Part shown: piece after piece, positions 17,686 to 26,888 of the stretch
How the letters are laid out: every line of letters begins with the position of its first letter
How positions within the stretch are numbered: the first letter of the stretch is position 1
Made by a program: the position numbers and the translations under genes
The notes under the pieces: model-generated
What the model was told of the DNA's origin: nothing
The model's database searches: none
Seen by the model: only the letters and a program-made list of their open reading frames with translations
Assembly (NCBI GenBank): GCA_965233625.1
Contig: OZ247499.1
Location: forward strand, 434,001 to 498,000
Direction of reading: 5' to 3'
Origin: G965233625 sp965233625
GTDB lineage: Bacteria > Planctomycetota > Planctomycetia > Pirellulales > Pirellulaceae
DNA: 64,000 nt

Positions 17686-19011
17686 TTACTCGCCAAACGG
17701 ATTTTCAAATGGGTTGGTTGCGGAAGGTTCGGCTGGCGCCGGCTGTGGAGCAGGTGCTGCCGGCTTAGGTGCTGGCGCCTCGGTTGCTGGTTCCACTGCG
17801 GCCCCGAACGGATTCTCCGATGGGTCAACGGGTTTGGCCGGCGCCGGCTCGCCAGCAGGTGCGTCAAATGGGTTGCCGCCAGCAGGCGCGGGTGCAGCAG
17901 GCTCTGCTGGTGCTGCTGGTTCGCCAAACGGGTTGTCTTCCGCGCCCGGTGCAGGTGTTGCTGGGGCAGCAGGTTCACCCATCGGTGTGGCCGGTGCTGC
18001 TGGTGCGCCAAATGGATTGTCTTCGGCGCCTGGTGCAGGTGTTGCAGGTGCGGCGGGTTCACCCATCGGTGTGGCCGGTGCTGCTGGTTCGCCGAACGGA
18101 TTGTCTTCAGCGCCGGGTGCAGGTGTTGCTGGGGCAGCGGGTTCACCCATTGGTGTGGCTGGTGCTGCTGGTTCGCCGAACGGATTGTCTTCGGCGCCTG
18201 GTGCAGGTGTTGCTGGGGCAGCGGGTTCACCCATCGGTGTGGCCGGTGCTGCTGGTTCGCCGAACGGGTTGTTGCCGGGCATTGGTTCAGCAGGTGCTGG
18301 CGTTGCCGGAGCGGTTGGGTTGTCGAAGGGGCTGCCGCCGGTCATGGGTTCGGCCGGAGCAGGTGTGACAAGATCGTCTCCGAACGGATTGTCGCCGCCC
18401 ATTGGCATCGGCGTGGCCGGTGTTGCTGGTTCTGTAGGCGTCACCATCGGTGTCGCGGGGCCGGTGTTGCCGCCGAACGGATTGTCAGCGGGTGCTTCGG
18501 CGGGTTCGTCGACGGGAATCTCGCTGGCGCCGCTTAGTTCGGCGGGGGTCTTACGGCCAGAGGCAGCCTGCTCAGCGGCGAACTTGCCACGACGGGCACG
18601 GGCAGCGGCCAGTTCTTCGCTCTTCAAGTCGCGACGAGCTGAACGCCGTACACGTTCCAGGCTCAGGCGGACACGGCCCTGCACGCGTTCAAGAGAACGA
18701 CCGACGCGGAAATTCTGTTCGCCACCGCGGGCTTCGAGCCGGGCGCCGGCTTTGAAATCGGCTTCTGCTTCGTCCGTCCGTCCGGTCGCGTTGTAGATGA
18801 GGCCGCGATAGTAGTAGACGCGAGGATCTTTCGAATCGTCGTCAATGGCGTCCGTGAACAGTTCGAGCGCGGTTTCAAAATCACGCTCGAAGTAGGCATG
18901 AACGCCACGCCCGTACAATTCTTCCAGGAAGTCATCCTGAGCCATTGCCGCAGCCGGCCATGCACCGCATAAAAGCGCCACAACAGCCGCTGAAATTGCA
19001 AAATTCTTCAT
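17686..19011 (-). CDS. Secreted TPR protein with NPF-repeat, Pro/Ala-rich tail
   Basis: 441 aa from the ATG at 19011, chosen for its signal peptide (MKNFAIS ... AAAMAQDD) and the GGGAG upstream. Residues ~25-105 hold tetratricopeptide-like helices (VHAYFERDFETALELFTDAI, YYYRGLIYNATGRTDEAEAD). An Arg/Glu-rich helix follows (~105-170). From ~175 to the end the chain is low complexity: about a dozen NPF (Asn-Pro-Phe) motifs, usually NPFG, separated by EPAAPATP-type spacers, including four 28-residue tandem units. It ends in NPFENPFGE. TPR parts bind proteins; the tail is likely disordered and exported. Function unknown. Confidence 0.75.
   Translation of the reverse strand: MKNFAISAAVVALLCGAWPAAAMAQDDFLEELYGRGVHAYFERDFETALELFTDAIDDDSKDPRVYYYRGLIYNATGRTDEAEADFKAGARLEARGGEQNFRVGRSLERVQGRVRLSLERVRRSARRDLKSEELAAARARRGKFAAEQAASGRKTPAELSGASEIPVDEPAEAPADNPFGGNTGPATPMVTPTEPATPATPMPMGGDNPFGDDLVTPAPAEPMTGGSPFDNPTAPATPAPAEPMPGNNPFGEPAAPATPMGEPAAPATPAPGAEDNPFGEPAAPATPMGEPAAPATPAPGAEDNPFGEPAAPATPMGEPAAPATPAPGAEDNPFGAPAAPATPMGEPAAPATPAPGAEDNPFGEPAAPAEPAAPAPAGGNPFDAPAGEPAPAKPVDPSENPFGAAVEPATEAPAPKPAAPAPQPAPAEPSATNPFENPFGE
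17933..18268 (-). repeat. Four tandem 84-bp coding repeats
   Basis: The TTGTCTTC landmark recurs at 17933, 18017, 18101 and 18185, with the related TTGTTG at 18269, so the period is exactly 84 bp (28 codons). Units differ at a few third positions and one Glu/Ala change. They encode NPFG(E/A)PAAPATPMGEP-type units. The in-frame period means copy number can change without frameshift. Confidence 0.9.
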
Positions 19012-19154
19012 CCGGGAAAACTCCCTGAAACAATGTGTAAACAACCGTAAAACGCCAGCAGAATTTGAGAACGGAACGCGTGCGGAAGATCGCAAAACCC
19101 GATCCATGTGCCTGTGGCTCTGCCGGTACTAATTTGTAGCAGATAACTCGCCGT

Positions 19155-19183
19155 ATTCTAATTTCGTTGCCGGAAAACTGCAA
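19155..19183 (-). promoter_or_regulatory. Candidate sigma-70 promoter for the NPF-repeat gene
   Basis: On the minus strand, TTGCAG (19178-19183), a 17-nt spacer and TAGAAT (19155-19160), about 145 bp before the ATG at 19011. Pattern match only. Confidence 0.4.
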
Positions 19184-19195
19184 GTTTTACGGAGA

Positions 19196-21850
19196 TCAGG
19201 GCATCGGTTGCTGGGCCTGTTGTATGAGTTTTGCAACCAATGCCGTCCAGCCTGTCTGATGACTGGCGCCCAGGCCCTCTCCGGTGTCTCCGTGAAAGTA
19301 CTCGTGGAACTGTAAATGGTCCCGCCAGTGTGGATTACGATCCATGTAACGGTTACCGCCTTTGAACGGGCGACGTCCGGCCTCGATTTCGAAGAGACGA
19401 ATCAGACGCCTGCCAATCTCGCCCGCTGCCTCTTCGAGCGTCAGGAACTTCCCTGGTTGGTTGGGGTCGGGCGTTGCGAAGCGATCTCCATAAAAGCTGT
19501 GCAGCTTGCGCAGTGACTCCATCATCATAAAGTTCACCGGGAACCAGACCGGGCCACGCCAGTTGCTGTTGCCGCCGAACATGCCCGACTGAGATTCGCC
19601 CGGTTCATAGCCGACATGGAGGTGGCGTCCGTGGATTTTGTATGAATATGGCGCGTCTTCGTGCTCTTTTGACAGTGACCGCAGGCCGAAGTCAGAGAGG
19701 AATTGCGCGGGATCGAGCAGCCGATCCACGATGCGACGGGTCTTATCGCGGCAAGCCAGCGATAGCAATCTCCTGCCGTCGACGCCGGGTTCGTCCAGCG
19801 GGGCAAGCTGCTGCGTCAAGTGCGGCCGGTATTTCAGAAACCAGTTCATCCGGCGACGGAAGCTTGGCAGCTTCTGGATGGTTTCTTCTTCCATCGTCTC
19901 CACGGCGAACAGCGGAATCAGCCCCACAAACGAACGTATCTTCAGCCGCTCTGCAGAGCCGTCGGGGCCGCGTAACATATCGTAGTAGAAACCATCCTCC
20001 TCGTCCCACAGGCCGCCGTGCCCGCAAGTCGTATTGGTGGCAAAGCCGATGTGCACAAAATGCTCAAAGAACTTCACGGCGATGCTCTCGTAAGCATTGT
20101 TCCGCGTCGCAAGCTCCAGCGCGATCTTCAGCATGTTCAGGCAGTACATCGCCATCCAGCCCGTGCCGTCCGCCTGTTCCAGGCGACCTATGCCTGGCAG
20201 TGGATGGCTGCGGTCGAAGAGCCCGATGTTATCAAGCCCCAGAAAGCCACCCTCAAAGATGTTGTTGCCGACGTTATCTTTGCGGTTGACCCACCAGGTG
20301 AAATTCAGCAGCAGTTTGTGAAACACTTCCTCCAGGAATGGCACATCGGGGCGACCATGTAGATCGCGGTCGATTTCGTAAACACGCCACGTAGCCCAGG
20401 CATGTACGGGCGGGTTCACATCGCCGAATGACCATTCATACGCCGGTATCTGCCCGTTTGGATGCATGTACCACGTGCGTAGCATCAGAATCAGCTGGCG
20501 TTTGGCCCATTCCGGGTCAATCATGGCGATGGGCAACGTATGAAACGCCAGGTCCCAGGCTGCGTACCACGGATACTCCCACTTATCCGGCATCGAAATC
20601 ACGTCGAGATTATAGAGATGCCGCCAGTGCGAATTGCGTGCGTCCAGGCGTTCCGCAGGCGGCTCCACTTGCGTCGGATCGCCGTCCAGCCACAACTCAA
20701 CACTGTAGTGATAAAACTGCTTGGTCCACATCAGCCCGGCGAACGCCTGCCGTTGAATCTTCTTCCGCTCTGCACTCATGTCTGGTGCGTGGATCGCTTC
20801 GTAGAATTCGTCCGCTTCAGCAATACGGCGGTCGAAGATCGCGGCCGCATCTGCAAACGGCTGCTTCTGTTCATCCAGACAGAACCGCGTGTAAACGGTG
20901 AAACTCTCGCCTGGTTTAATCGTGGTCTGATAGTGGGCGGCGGCTTTGGTGCCAGAGAAGTCAGGGTTCACCTTGCCCGGCAAGCCGTCCACAACCGTTT
21001 CGTGAAAGGCGTCTTTGGTGTAGCCCGGCTGCGATCTGGCGCCGAATATCTTTACCTTGTTGGTGTCGTTGCCTGTGAACATCAGTTCCGGCGTCTGCTG
21101 CTGCAGATCCACGTACCAGAATCGCTCTCCTAAATGGCGGTGCCCTGTGTGCACCTGGCCAGCGGCGACTTTCTGCAATTGTGGCTGTTGGGCACTGTGC
21201 CCCCACGACCAGGTATTGCGATACCAGAGGTGCGGCAGAATGTGTAGTGGCGCCGCCGTGGGGCCGCGGTTAATAGCCGTGATGCGGCAGAGGATATCTT
21301 CTTCACCCGCTTTGGCGTATTCAACAAACACGTCGAAGTAACGGTCTTGTTCAAACGCCTGTTTCAACGCATCAAATAATTCATATTCGCGTTCGAAAAC
21401 ACTGCGGCGACCGTTCTCATCGACCAGTTCCTGATAGGGATACTCGACCTGTGGATACTTGTAGAGCATCTTCATGTACGAATGCGTCGGCGTACTATCC
21501 AGGTGGAAGTAGTACTCCTTCACATCTTCGCCATGGTTGCCCTGCGGCCCGGTCACGCCAAAGAAGCGTTCTTTCAAGATCGGATCAACACCGTTCCATA
21601 ACGCAATGGCCATGCAGATGTTCTGGAACCGGTTGCATACGCCGGCTAGGCCGTCTTCGTTCCAGCGGTACGCGCGGCTGCGCGCATGATCGTGCGTGAA
21701 GTATTCCCACGCCTTACCGCCTGCACTGTAATCTTCCCGGACTGTGCCCCAGGCGCGGTCGGCGACGTAGGGGCCCCAGTTTTTCCAGTCTGCCTCGCGA
21801 TCTTGCGATGCCTTCAGTCGCCGGTGTTCTTCAGTGTCAGGCCATGTCAC
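19196..21850 (-). CDS. GH63-like glucosidase (MGH1-type)
   Basis: 884 aa from a GTG at 21850, preferred because GGAG stands 8 nt upstream; a TTG at 21913 would extend it by 21 residues and overlap the macro-domain gene. Family blocks: WGPYVADRAWGTVREDYS near the N terminus, YFHLDSTPTHSYMK, WYAAWDLAFHTLPIAM (candidate acid Asp), FEGGFLGLDNIGLFDRS, and HEYFHGDTGEGLGASHQTGW near the C terminus (candidate base Glu). These are alpha-glucosidase-like (alpha/alpha)6 enzymes of the GH63/YgjK type. No signal peptide, so cytoplasmic. Bacterial relatives may act on glucosylglycerate-type solutes; not decided here. Confidence 0.85.
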   Translation of the reverse strand: MTWPDTEEHRRLKASQDREADWKNWGPYVADRAWGTVREDYSAGGKAWEYFTHDHARSRAYRWNEDGLAGVCNRFQNICMAIALWNGVDPILKERFFGVTGPQGNHGEDVKEYYFHLDSTPTHSYMKMLYKYPQVEYPYQELVDENGRRSVFEREYELFDALKQAFEQDRYFDVFVEYAKAGEEDILCRITAINRGPTAAPLHILPHLWYRNTWSWGHSAQQPQLQKVAAGQVHTGHRHLGERFWYVDLQQQTPELMFTGNDTNKVKIFGARSQPGYTKDAFHETVVDGLPGKVNPDFSGTKAAAHYQTTIKPGESFTVYTRFCLDEQKQPFADAAAIFDRRIAEADEFYEAIHAPDMSAERKKIQRQAFAGLMWTKQFYHYSVELWLDGDPTQVEPPAERLDARNSHWRHLYNLDVISMPDKWEYPWYAAWDLAFHTLPIAMIDPEWAKRQLILMLRTWYMHPNGQIPAYEWSFGDVNPPVHAWATWRVYEIDRDLHGRPDVPFLEEVFHKLLLNFTWWVNRKDNVGNNIFEGGFLGLDNIGLFDRSHPLPGIGRLEQADGTGWMAMYCLNMLKIALELATRNNAYESIAVKFFEHFVHIGFATNTTCGHGGLWDEEDGFYYDMLRGPDGSAERLKIRSFVGLIPLFAVETMEEETIQKLPSFRRRMNWFLKYRPHLTQQLAPLDEPGVDGRRLLSLACRDKTRRIVDRLLDPAQFLSDFGLRSLSKEHEDAPYSYKIHGRHLHVGYEPGESQSGMFGGNSNWRGPVWFPVNFMMMESLRKLHSFYGDRFATPDPNQPGKFLTLEEAAGEIGRRLIRLFEIEAGRRPFKGGNRYMDRNPHWRDHLQFHEYFHGDTGEGLGASHQTGWTALVAKLIQQAQQPMP

Positions 21851-21893
21851 AGGTGCTGCTCCGTCCCGGTCGCCGTCCGTAAATGTTTGCTGC

Positions 21894-22349
21894 TCAAGGG
21901 GCGAATTCCACAACCGTGTGGTCTTCGCCTGCTAGTTCTTCTTCGATGATGGCCGAGATTCTGTCCCAGTCGCCGCCTGCCAGACCGGCGCCGATTTTGG
22001 GATAGCCGATCCGTTGACCTGAGAACCGTTGCTTCACCTGCTGCATAACGCCTTGAATGGCGTCGTAATCCGCTTTGCCGCTGGTGCCTCTCCAATGAAA
22101 CTGGGGGTATCCGTTCACAATGGTGATACGCCGCTCGTCCCGTACGACCTTTGCGAAGGAGATAGAACCCAGCTTCGCCCGGTCGCCCTTGGCCGTCGCT
22201 TTGTCAGCCTCGTACGCTTCCGGGAATTTCGCCTTGATCGTTTTCGCAATGCCTTTGCCCATCGCACAGAAACAGTTGCAGCCGTGAATGATCACGTCAA
22301 ACTGCCCATCCAGAGCAAGCTGAATCAAATCGCCGCGTACGGTTTTCAT
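21894..22349 (-). CDS. Macro-domain protein (ADP-ribose binding/hydrolysis)
   Basis: 151 aa, a single macro domain. Visible: GDLIQLALDGQFDVIIHGCN and CFCAMGKGIAKTIKAKFPEA (N-terminal ADP-ribose loop), ITIVNGYPQFHW, and GYPKIGAGLAGGDWDRIS (second phosphate loop). Macro domains bind ADP-ribose and many remove it from proteins, nucleic acids or O-acetyl-ADP-ribose. The layout resembles the ALC1/TARG1/DarG-like group more than the MacroD group. No DarT-type toxin adjoins it, so a toxin-antitoxin role is not supported. It sits 24 bp after the NPYQSP gene. Confidence 0.85.
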   Translation of the reverse strand: MKTVRGDLIQLALDGQFDVIIHGCNCFCAMGKGIAKTIKAKFPEAYEADKATAKGDRAKLGSISFAKVVRDERRITIVNGYPQFHWRGTSGKADYDAIQGVMQQVKQRFSGQRIGYPKIGAGLAGGDWDRISAIIEEELAGEDHTVVEFAP

Positions 22350-22373
22350 AACGAATGCCGGCAGTAACAGAAA

Positions 22374-22751
22374 TTAAGAACCGTGCTCTTCGTGCTTCCG
22401 CTCGATCTTATCCCAGTCCAGCAGTTGCTCGAGCACGGGCCACTGCAATGCGATTTTACGGCAGAAGCCAAGATCCCGCAGCCAGGAGCCCAGAATCATG
22501 CCGACAGAAAGGATGCCGATATGAGCCAGATACGCAGATGGCACGATGATGCTTGCCACCAGAATGATGCCTGCGATGAACAGGATCTGAATTCCCACGT
22601 AAGGGAGAAATCGTCGCCACAGAGAGAGCCACGTGGGTGGTCGTTCACGGCATTGCCGGAAATACTTCACAATCAGCGCTTCCAGTTTGCGCTCTTTGGA
22701 CGAGGGACCTTTGACTTCTGGCGGTGATTGATAGGGGTTGTTTTGACTCAA
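22374..22751 (-). CDS. Small NPYQSP-type membrane protein
   Basis: 125 aa from a TTG at 22751, chosen because AAGGAG lies 7 nt upstream and the protein then begins MSQNNPYQSPPE, a start typical of small planctomycete membrane proteins. It has one or two hydrophobic helices (VGIQILFIAGIILVASIIV and YLAHIGILSVGMILGSWL), flanked by basic segments, and a charged C terminus. Homologs are uncharacterised. It sits between the GYF_2 gene (76 bp) and the macro-domain gene (24 bp), probably in one transcript. Confidence 0.7.
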   Translation of the reverse strand: MSQNNPYQSPPEVKGPSSKERKLEALIVKYFRQCRERPPTWLSLWRRFLPYVGIQILFIAGIILVASIIVPSAYLAHIGILSVGMILGSWLRDLGFCRKIALQWPVLEQLLDWDKIERKHEEHGS

Positions 22752-22827
22752 CGCAGCGCTCCTTGCGCGAATGCTTTTTTCCTGAAAATTCCTGCGAATT
22801 TGTTGCTCGTAACGCCAGAGACACGCC

Positions 22828-23682
22828 TTAACCGGCCGGCAGCCAGGCGCTGCCCCCGACAAAAACGCTGAAAGTAATGATTGCGAGCATGATCAGGCAG
22901 ATCCACCGCTCAGGCCCTTCGCCCGCGGCGCCAACGGCAATTAGGCCCAGGCTCAGCACCAGGGCGCCAAGTACAAACGCCAGTTCGTGGTAGTAGGCCC
23001 AGATGGCGCCGGTGGCTGTGGCGTCTTCCGCAATGGCTTTTAGCCGCGCCCATTCGCCTGCCTCCAGCGCTTCCTTGTCCTCATTGTACGATTCATCCAG
23101 GTCGCTGAGTTCTTCGGTCAGCCGGTCCAGGTCCCGTCTGTCCGCGGGTGTAACCTCGCCGCTTTCGCGCAGCTTCTCCTGGGCGGTGACGATCACCGCA
23201 CGCCGGCGTTTGTAGGCGCCTTCGAAATCACTAACGGCAAGATTCGCTTCGGCTGTAACTTTGGCTGCATAGCGTTCGCTGAGCGAATCGCAGCCACGCG
23301 CCCACACCACCATCATCAGGCCCGTCAGCAGCACGGGCCAACCTGCCAGCCTTGTCCACTGCCGCAGCGTCAACCCGCCAATCGTCACCGCACTGAAGCC
23401 GCCCGTGGCCGTATTTGCGTTCGCCGTGTGCTGTGGCGCCGAGACGGGCGGCGGTGTAAGCGGGGTGCCGGCGTCTCTTGGGGTGACAGGAACCGTGCCG
23501 CTTTGATTGGCAGGGAAGAGCCCGCGTAGTGTTTCCGCCGGCGCCCAATCATCCATGCCTTCTTTCCAGACCAGATCACTGGGAAGAAGATCGCCGGATG
23601 TGGCCATCGATTTCAGCTTCGAGGTTGGCACCGGGCCAAGCTCTTCCTCGTCTTTTGCGTAATACCACATGGTGTCGTTCAT
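22828..23682 (-). CDS. GYF_2-domain membrane protein
   Basis: 284 aa from the ATG at 23682, with GAGGAG 7 nt upstream. Residues ~5-60 form a GYF_2 domain (MWYYAKDEEELGPVPTSKLK ... LVWKEGMDDWAPAETL). A Thr/Pro-rich linker, a helix at ~125-145 (WPVLLTGLMMVVWARG), a charged coiled-coil stretch (~150-215) and two C-terminal helices follow. GYF-type domains bind proline-rich peptides, so a protein-interaction role at the membrane is likely; partner unknown. First gene of the probable minus-strand transcript down to 17686. Confidence 0.8.
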   Translation of the reverse strand: MNDTMWYYAKDEEELGPVPTSKLKSMATSGDLLPSDLVWKEGMDDWAPAETLRGLFPANQSGTVPVTPRDAGTPLTPPPVSAPQHTANANTATGGFSAVTIGGLTLRQWTRLAGWPVLLTGLMMVVWARGCDSLSERYAAKVTAEANLAVSDFEGAYKRRRAVIVTAQEKLRESGEVTPADRRDLDRLTEELSDLDESYNEDKEALEAGEWARLKAIAEDATATGAIWAYYHELAFVLGALVLSLGLIAVGAAGEGPERWICLIMLAIITFSVFVGGSAWLPAG

Positions 23683-23841
23683 CGTGCGTCTCCTCGCGAC
23701 CGATTCTACACTCGCCGTAGACCTGCGTGAATCATTCCACCTGCCGAGTTGACGCTGCAAGGCGCATCACTCATCCTGCAAGCGGGCGAACATGGCGACA
23801 CTCCGCAAATCCACCAGCATCTATCCAAGGCAGGCAGCATC

Positions 23842-26800
23842 ATGCGACAAGCAACGGCGATAGCCACCTGGCTGATGATAAGCAACGCGGCCATGCTTCT
23901 GTTTGCTGCCGAGCCCGACTCGGTCAACCGCGACTACTCAAGTGAACTGCCACGCATTGCGCCATTATCGCCAGAAGCTGCAATGGCCTCGTTTCGCACG
24001 CCGGCCGGCTACAGGGTGGAACGGGTGGCGGCGGAACCGGCAGTGGTCGACCCTATCGCCATGTCGTTTGACGCTGCCGGGCGGCTGTTCGTCATCGAAA
24101 TGCGTGGTTATTCCGAACGTCAGGCCGCGATGGCGGGTCAGGTGCGGATGCTGGAAGACCGCGATAACGACGGCGTCTTCGAACACAGCGAAGTCTTCGC
24201 CGCCGGCTTCTCATGGCCAACGGCAATCTTCTGCTGCCGGGGCGGTGTTCTTGTGGCTGCCGCCCCGGACCTCTGGTTTATGAAAGATACAACAGGCGAT
24301 GGCAAAGCGGATGTACGCCAGAAGCTGTACACAGGCTTCGGTCGCAGCAATGTACAAGGGTTGGTCAATAGCTTCCGCTGGGGCATGGACAACCTTGTTC
24401 ACGGCGCCACCAGCAGCAGTGGCGCGACGTTGCGGAAGGTGCAGCCGGATGGCTCGTTAGCAAAGGAATCTCTCACGCTGCGCGGACGCGACTTCGCCAT
24501 CGACATCCGCGACTGGAGCATTCAACCCGTAAGTGGCGGTGGGCAGCATGGCGTATCTTTTGACGACGACGGCTGCAAGTTCGTATGCAGCAACAGCGAT
24601 CACTTGCAGATGGTGATGTTCGAAGACCGCTATGTGGCCCGCAACCCGTACTTCCCGGCGCCTTCGCCCCGGATCAGCATTGCGGAAGACGGACCGCAAG
24701 CCGACGTGTTCCGCAGCAGCCCGGTAGAGCCCTGGCGCATTGTCCGCACGCGTCTTCGCAAGGCAGGCATTGTCCCTGGTCCCGTTGAACGCGGTGGCAA
24801 GGCGGCGGGTTATTTCACGGGCGCCACGGGTGTAACGATTTATCGTGGCGACGCGTGGCCGGCAGAGCATCGCGGTCTGGCGATTGTGGGCGATGTCGGT
24901 TCCAACCTGGTGCACCGCAAACGCCTTTCGCGTGCCGGGCTGGAATACCGTGGCCAGCGGATCGATAAAAAATCAGAACTGCTGACTTCCACCGACCCCT
25001 GGTTCCGCCCCGCTCAGTTCGCCAATGCACCCGACGGGGCGTTGTACATCGCGGACATGTACCGCGAAGTGATTGAGCATCCGAAGAGCTTGCATCCGGC
25101 CATCAAGAAACACCTTGATCTGAATAGCGGGAACAACCGCGGACGGATTTACCGCCTGGTTCATACCAATACAAAGTCAGCCGGGAAAGCCAGACCAAAG
25201 CTTCACAACGCCACAACACCGCAACTTGTCGCTGCCCTGGATCACCCCAACGGCTGGACCCGCGACACAGCCGCCAGGCTTCTATACGAACAGCGAGATC
25301 CGCAGGCGGCAGCTTTGCTGACGAAGCAACTTGAGCATGCGACGCCCTTGGGGAAAATTCATACACTACACGCGCTGGCAGGGCTGGGCGCTTTGCAACC
25401 GCAGCATTTGACTGGACTGCTTGAGGATAAAAATCCGCAGTTGCAGAAACACGCGGTGCGGTTGAGTGAAGGCTTATTGGCATCGTCGCCGCTGCTGGTT
25501 CAGACGTTGATTGAAACGGCGGAGGATGCGCCACCGCTCGTGCTCTACCAGCTTGCGTTCAGCCTGGGAGAGGCGCCTGTTTCACCGGCCCGCAACGCTG
25601 CACTGGCAGCCATCGCCCGACGAGCCATCGGTCTGGATGCGAGCAGCCGCAAGTGGATGCTGATTGCGGTGCAGACATCACTGGCGCAGGGCAGTGGCGA
25701 TCTGTTCACAATTCTCGCCGCCGACAAACCCTTCCGCGAACATCAGGCGGGCCGCACATTCCTGCTGCAACTCGCCCGGCAGATCGGCCGTCAGCAAAAG
25801 CCCGCAGACATTGCCGCATTGCTACCTGCCGCGGCTGACCTTGCCAGAACGGACGCTTCCTTACTGCGGCAGGTAGTTACCGCGGTGAATGCTAAGCCTG
25901 GATCAAAACTTGCGACAGATCTCGCAACGGTAACTGGCGCGAAAGGGAAGCAGGAATTGCAGAGACTTCTCGCCTCCGCAACCACCACGGCGACGGATGA
26001 AAGTGCGAATATTGCGCAGCGGGTGACTGCGATCAGGCAACTTCGCTGGGGCGCCGCCGGGAAGCAGGTGCCGGTGCTTGCGCAGCTCTTGACACCCTCG
26101 CAACCGGCGCAGGTGCAGTCCGCCGCCCTGGAGACGCTGGCCGGATTTCATACGCAGTTGTCAGACGAGTTCCTGCTGACGCGTATTAACAGCTTCAGTC
26201 CGCCGCTTCAGAAGCGGACGGTGGAACTGTTGCTTTCACGCAAAGATTCCACCCTGCGGACCTTACAGGCCATCGCGGCGGGAAAATTACCGCCGGGCGT
26301 TATATCGCTCCGCCAGTACCAGCAGTTAGCGCTCAGCCAGAATCCGGAGATCAAGCAGTTAGCTCAGAAGCATGTGACGTCTACCACGCAAACTCAACGT
26401 AACGCATTGATTCAGCAGTATCAGCCTGCCTTAGAAATGGCGGGCGATGCAAAACGCGGGCACGCCGTATTTACAAAGCACTGTGCAACGTGTCATCGTG
26501 TGGGGCAGGAAGGAACAGCCATCGGCCCGTCGCTGGCCGCCATGACCGCCCGCGGCGGCGCGGCGTTGCTCACTGCCGTGCTTGACCCCAACCGGGAAGT
26601 GAATCCGCAGTTCAGTACATATCTGCTGACAACCAACGAAGGGCGGATTTATTCCGGAATGCTTGCGGCCGAAACCGCCAATAGCATCACCCTTCAACCT
26701 CCTGGAAAACCTGCGGAGACGATCCTGCGGATTGATATTGAAGAATTGACAGCCACCGGCCGCTCACTGATGCCCGAAGACTTCGAGAAGCATCTCAAGA

Positions 26801-26850
26801 TGCAGGACGTGGCGGATCTGTTTCAGTTCCTGCAAAATTCCGCCCAGTAA
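23842..26850 (+). CDS. PVC-type haem-binding dehydrogenase with HEAT repeats
   Basis: 1002 aa from the ATG at 23842, which opens a signal peptide (ATWLMISNAAMLLFAAEPD); an upstream ATG-like extension to 23749 is not favoured. Domain order: beta-propeller 'membrane-bound dehydrogenase' region (~30-435: AMSFDAAGRLFVIEMRGYSE, QFANAPDGALYIADMYREVI), HEAT-like helical repeats (~450-840), then a cytochrome c domain with a single CxxCH (HCATCHRVGQEGTAIGPSLA, ~875-895) and a C-terminal segment (NREVNPQFSTYLLTTNEGRI ... SLMPEDFEKHL) characteristic of planctomycete/verrucomicrobial proteins. Expected to be a periplasmic redox enzyme on sugar-like substrates; substrate unknown. Confidence 0.9.
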   Translation: MRQATAIATWLMISNAAMLLFAAEPDSVNRDYSSELPRIAPLSPEAAMASFRTPAGYRVERVAAEPAVVDPIAMSFDAAGRLFVIEMRGYSERQAAMAGQVRMLEDRDNDGVFEHSEVFAAGFSWPTAIFCCRGGVLVAAAPDLWFMKDTTGDGKADVRQKLYTGFGRSNVQGLVNSFRWGMDNLVHGATSSSGATLRKVQPDGSLAKESLTLRGRDFAIDIRDWSIQPVSGGGQHGVSFDDDGCKFVCSNSDHLQMVMFEDRYVARNPYFPAPSPRISIAEDGPQADVFRSSPVEPWRIVRTRLRKAGIVPGPVERGGKAAGYFTGATGVTIYRGDAWPAEHRGLAIVGDVGSNLVHRKRLSRAGLEYRGQRIDKKSELLTSTDPWFRPAQFANAPDGALYIADMYREVIEHPKSLHPAIKKHLDLNSGNNRGRIYRLVHTNTKSAGKARPKLHNATTPQLVAALDHPNGWTRDTAARLLYEQRDPQAAALLTKQLEHATPLGKIHTLHALAGLGALQPQHLTGLLEDKNPQLQKHAVRLSEGLLASSPLLVQTLIETAEDAPPLVLYQLAFSLGEAPVSPARNAALAAIARRAIGLDASSRKWMLIAVQTSLAQGSGDLFTILAADKPFREHQAGRTFLLQLARQIGRQQKPADIAALLPAAADLARTDASLLRQVVTAVNAKPGSKLATDLATVTGAKGKQELQRLLASATTTATDESANIAQRVTAIRQLRWGAAGKQVPVLAQLLTPSQPAQVQSAALETLAGFHTQLSDEFLLTRINSFSPPLQKRTVELLLSRKDSTLRTLQAIAAGKLPPGVISLRQYQQLALSQNPEIKQLAQKHVTSTTQTQRNALIQQYQPALEMAGDAKRGHAVFTKHCATCHRVGQEGTAIGPSLAAMTARGGAALLTAVLDPNREVNPQFSTYLLTTNEGRIYSGMLAAETANSITLQPPGKPAETILRIDIEELTATGRSLMPEDFEKHLKMQDVADLFQFLQNSAQ

Positions 26851-26888
26851 TCCAACTACCTTATGGACGACTTAGTTTGACTCAATCC

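Noticed and set aside
17933..18268. Regular tandem repeats that might suggest a CRISPR array
   Set aside because: Units are contiguous 84-bp in-frame coding repeats without unique spacers, inside a protein gene.
17714..18796. 360-aa plus-strand ORF, Gly/Ala-rich, opposite the NPF-repeat gene
   Set aside because: It is the antisense reading of the GC-rich tandem repeat. The minus-strand gene has a signal peptide, TPR helices, promoter and terminator; the plus ORF has none.
21894..22349. Macro domain as antitoxin of a DarTG-like pair
   Set aside because: No DarT-like ADP-ribosyltransferase is adjacent; neighbours are a glucosidase and a small membrane protein.
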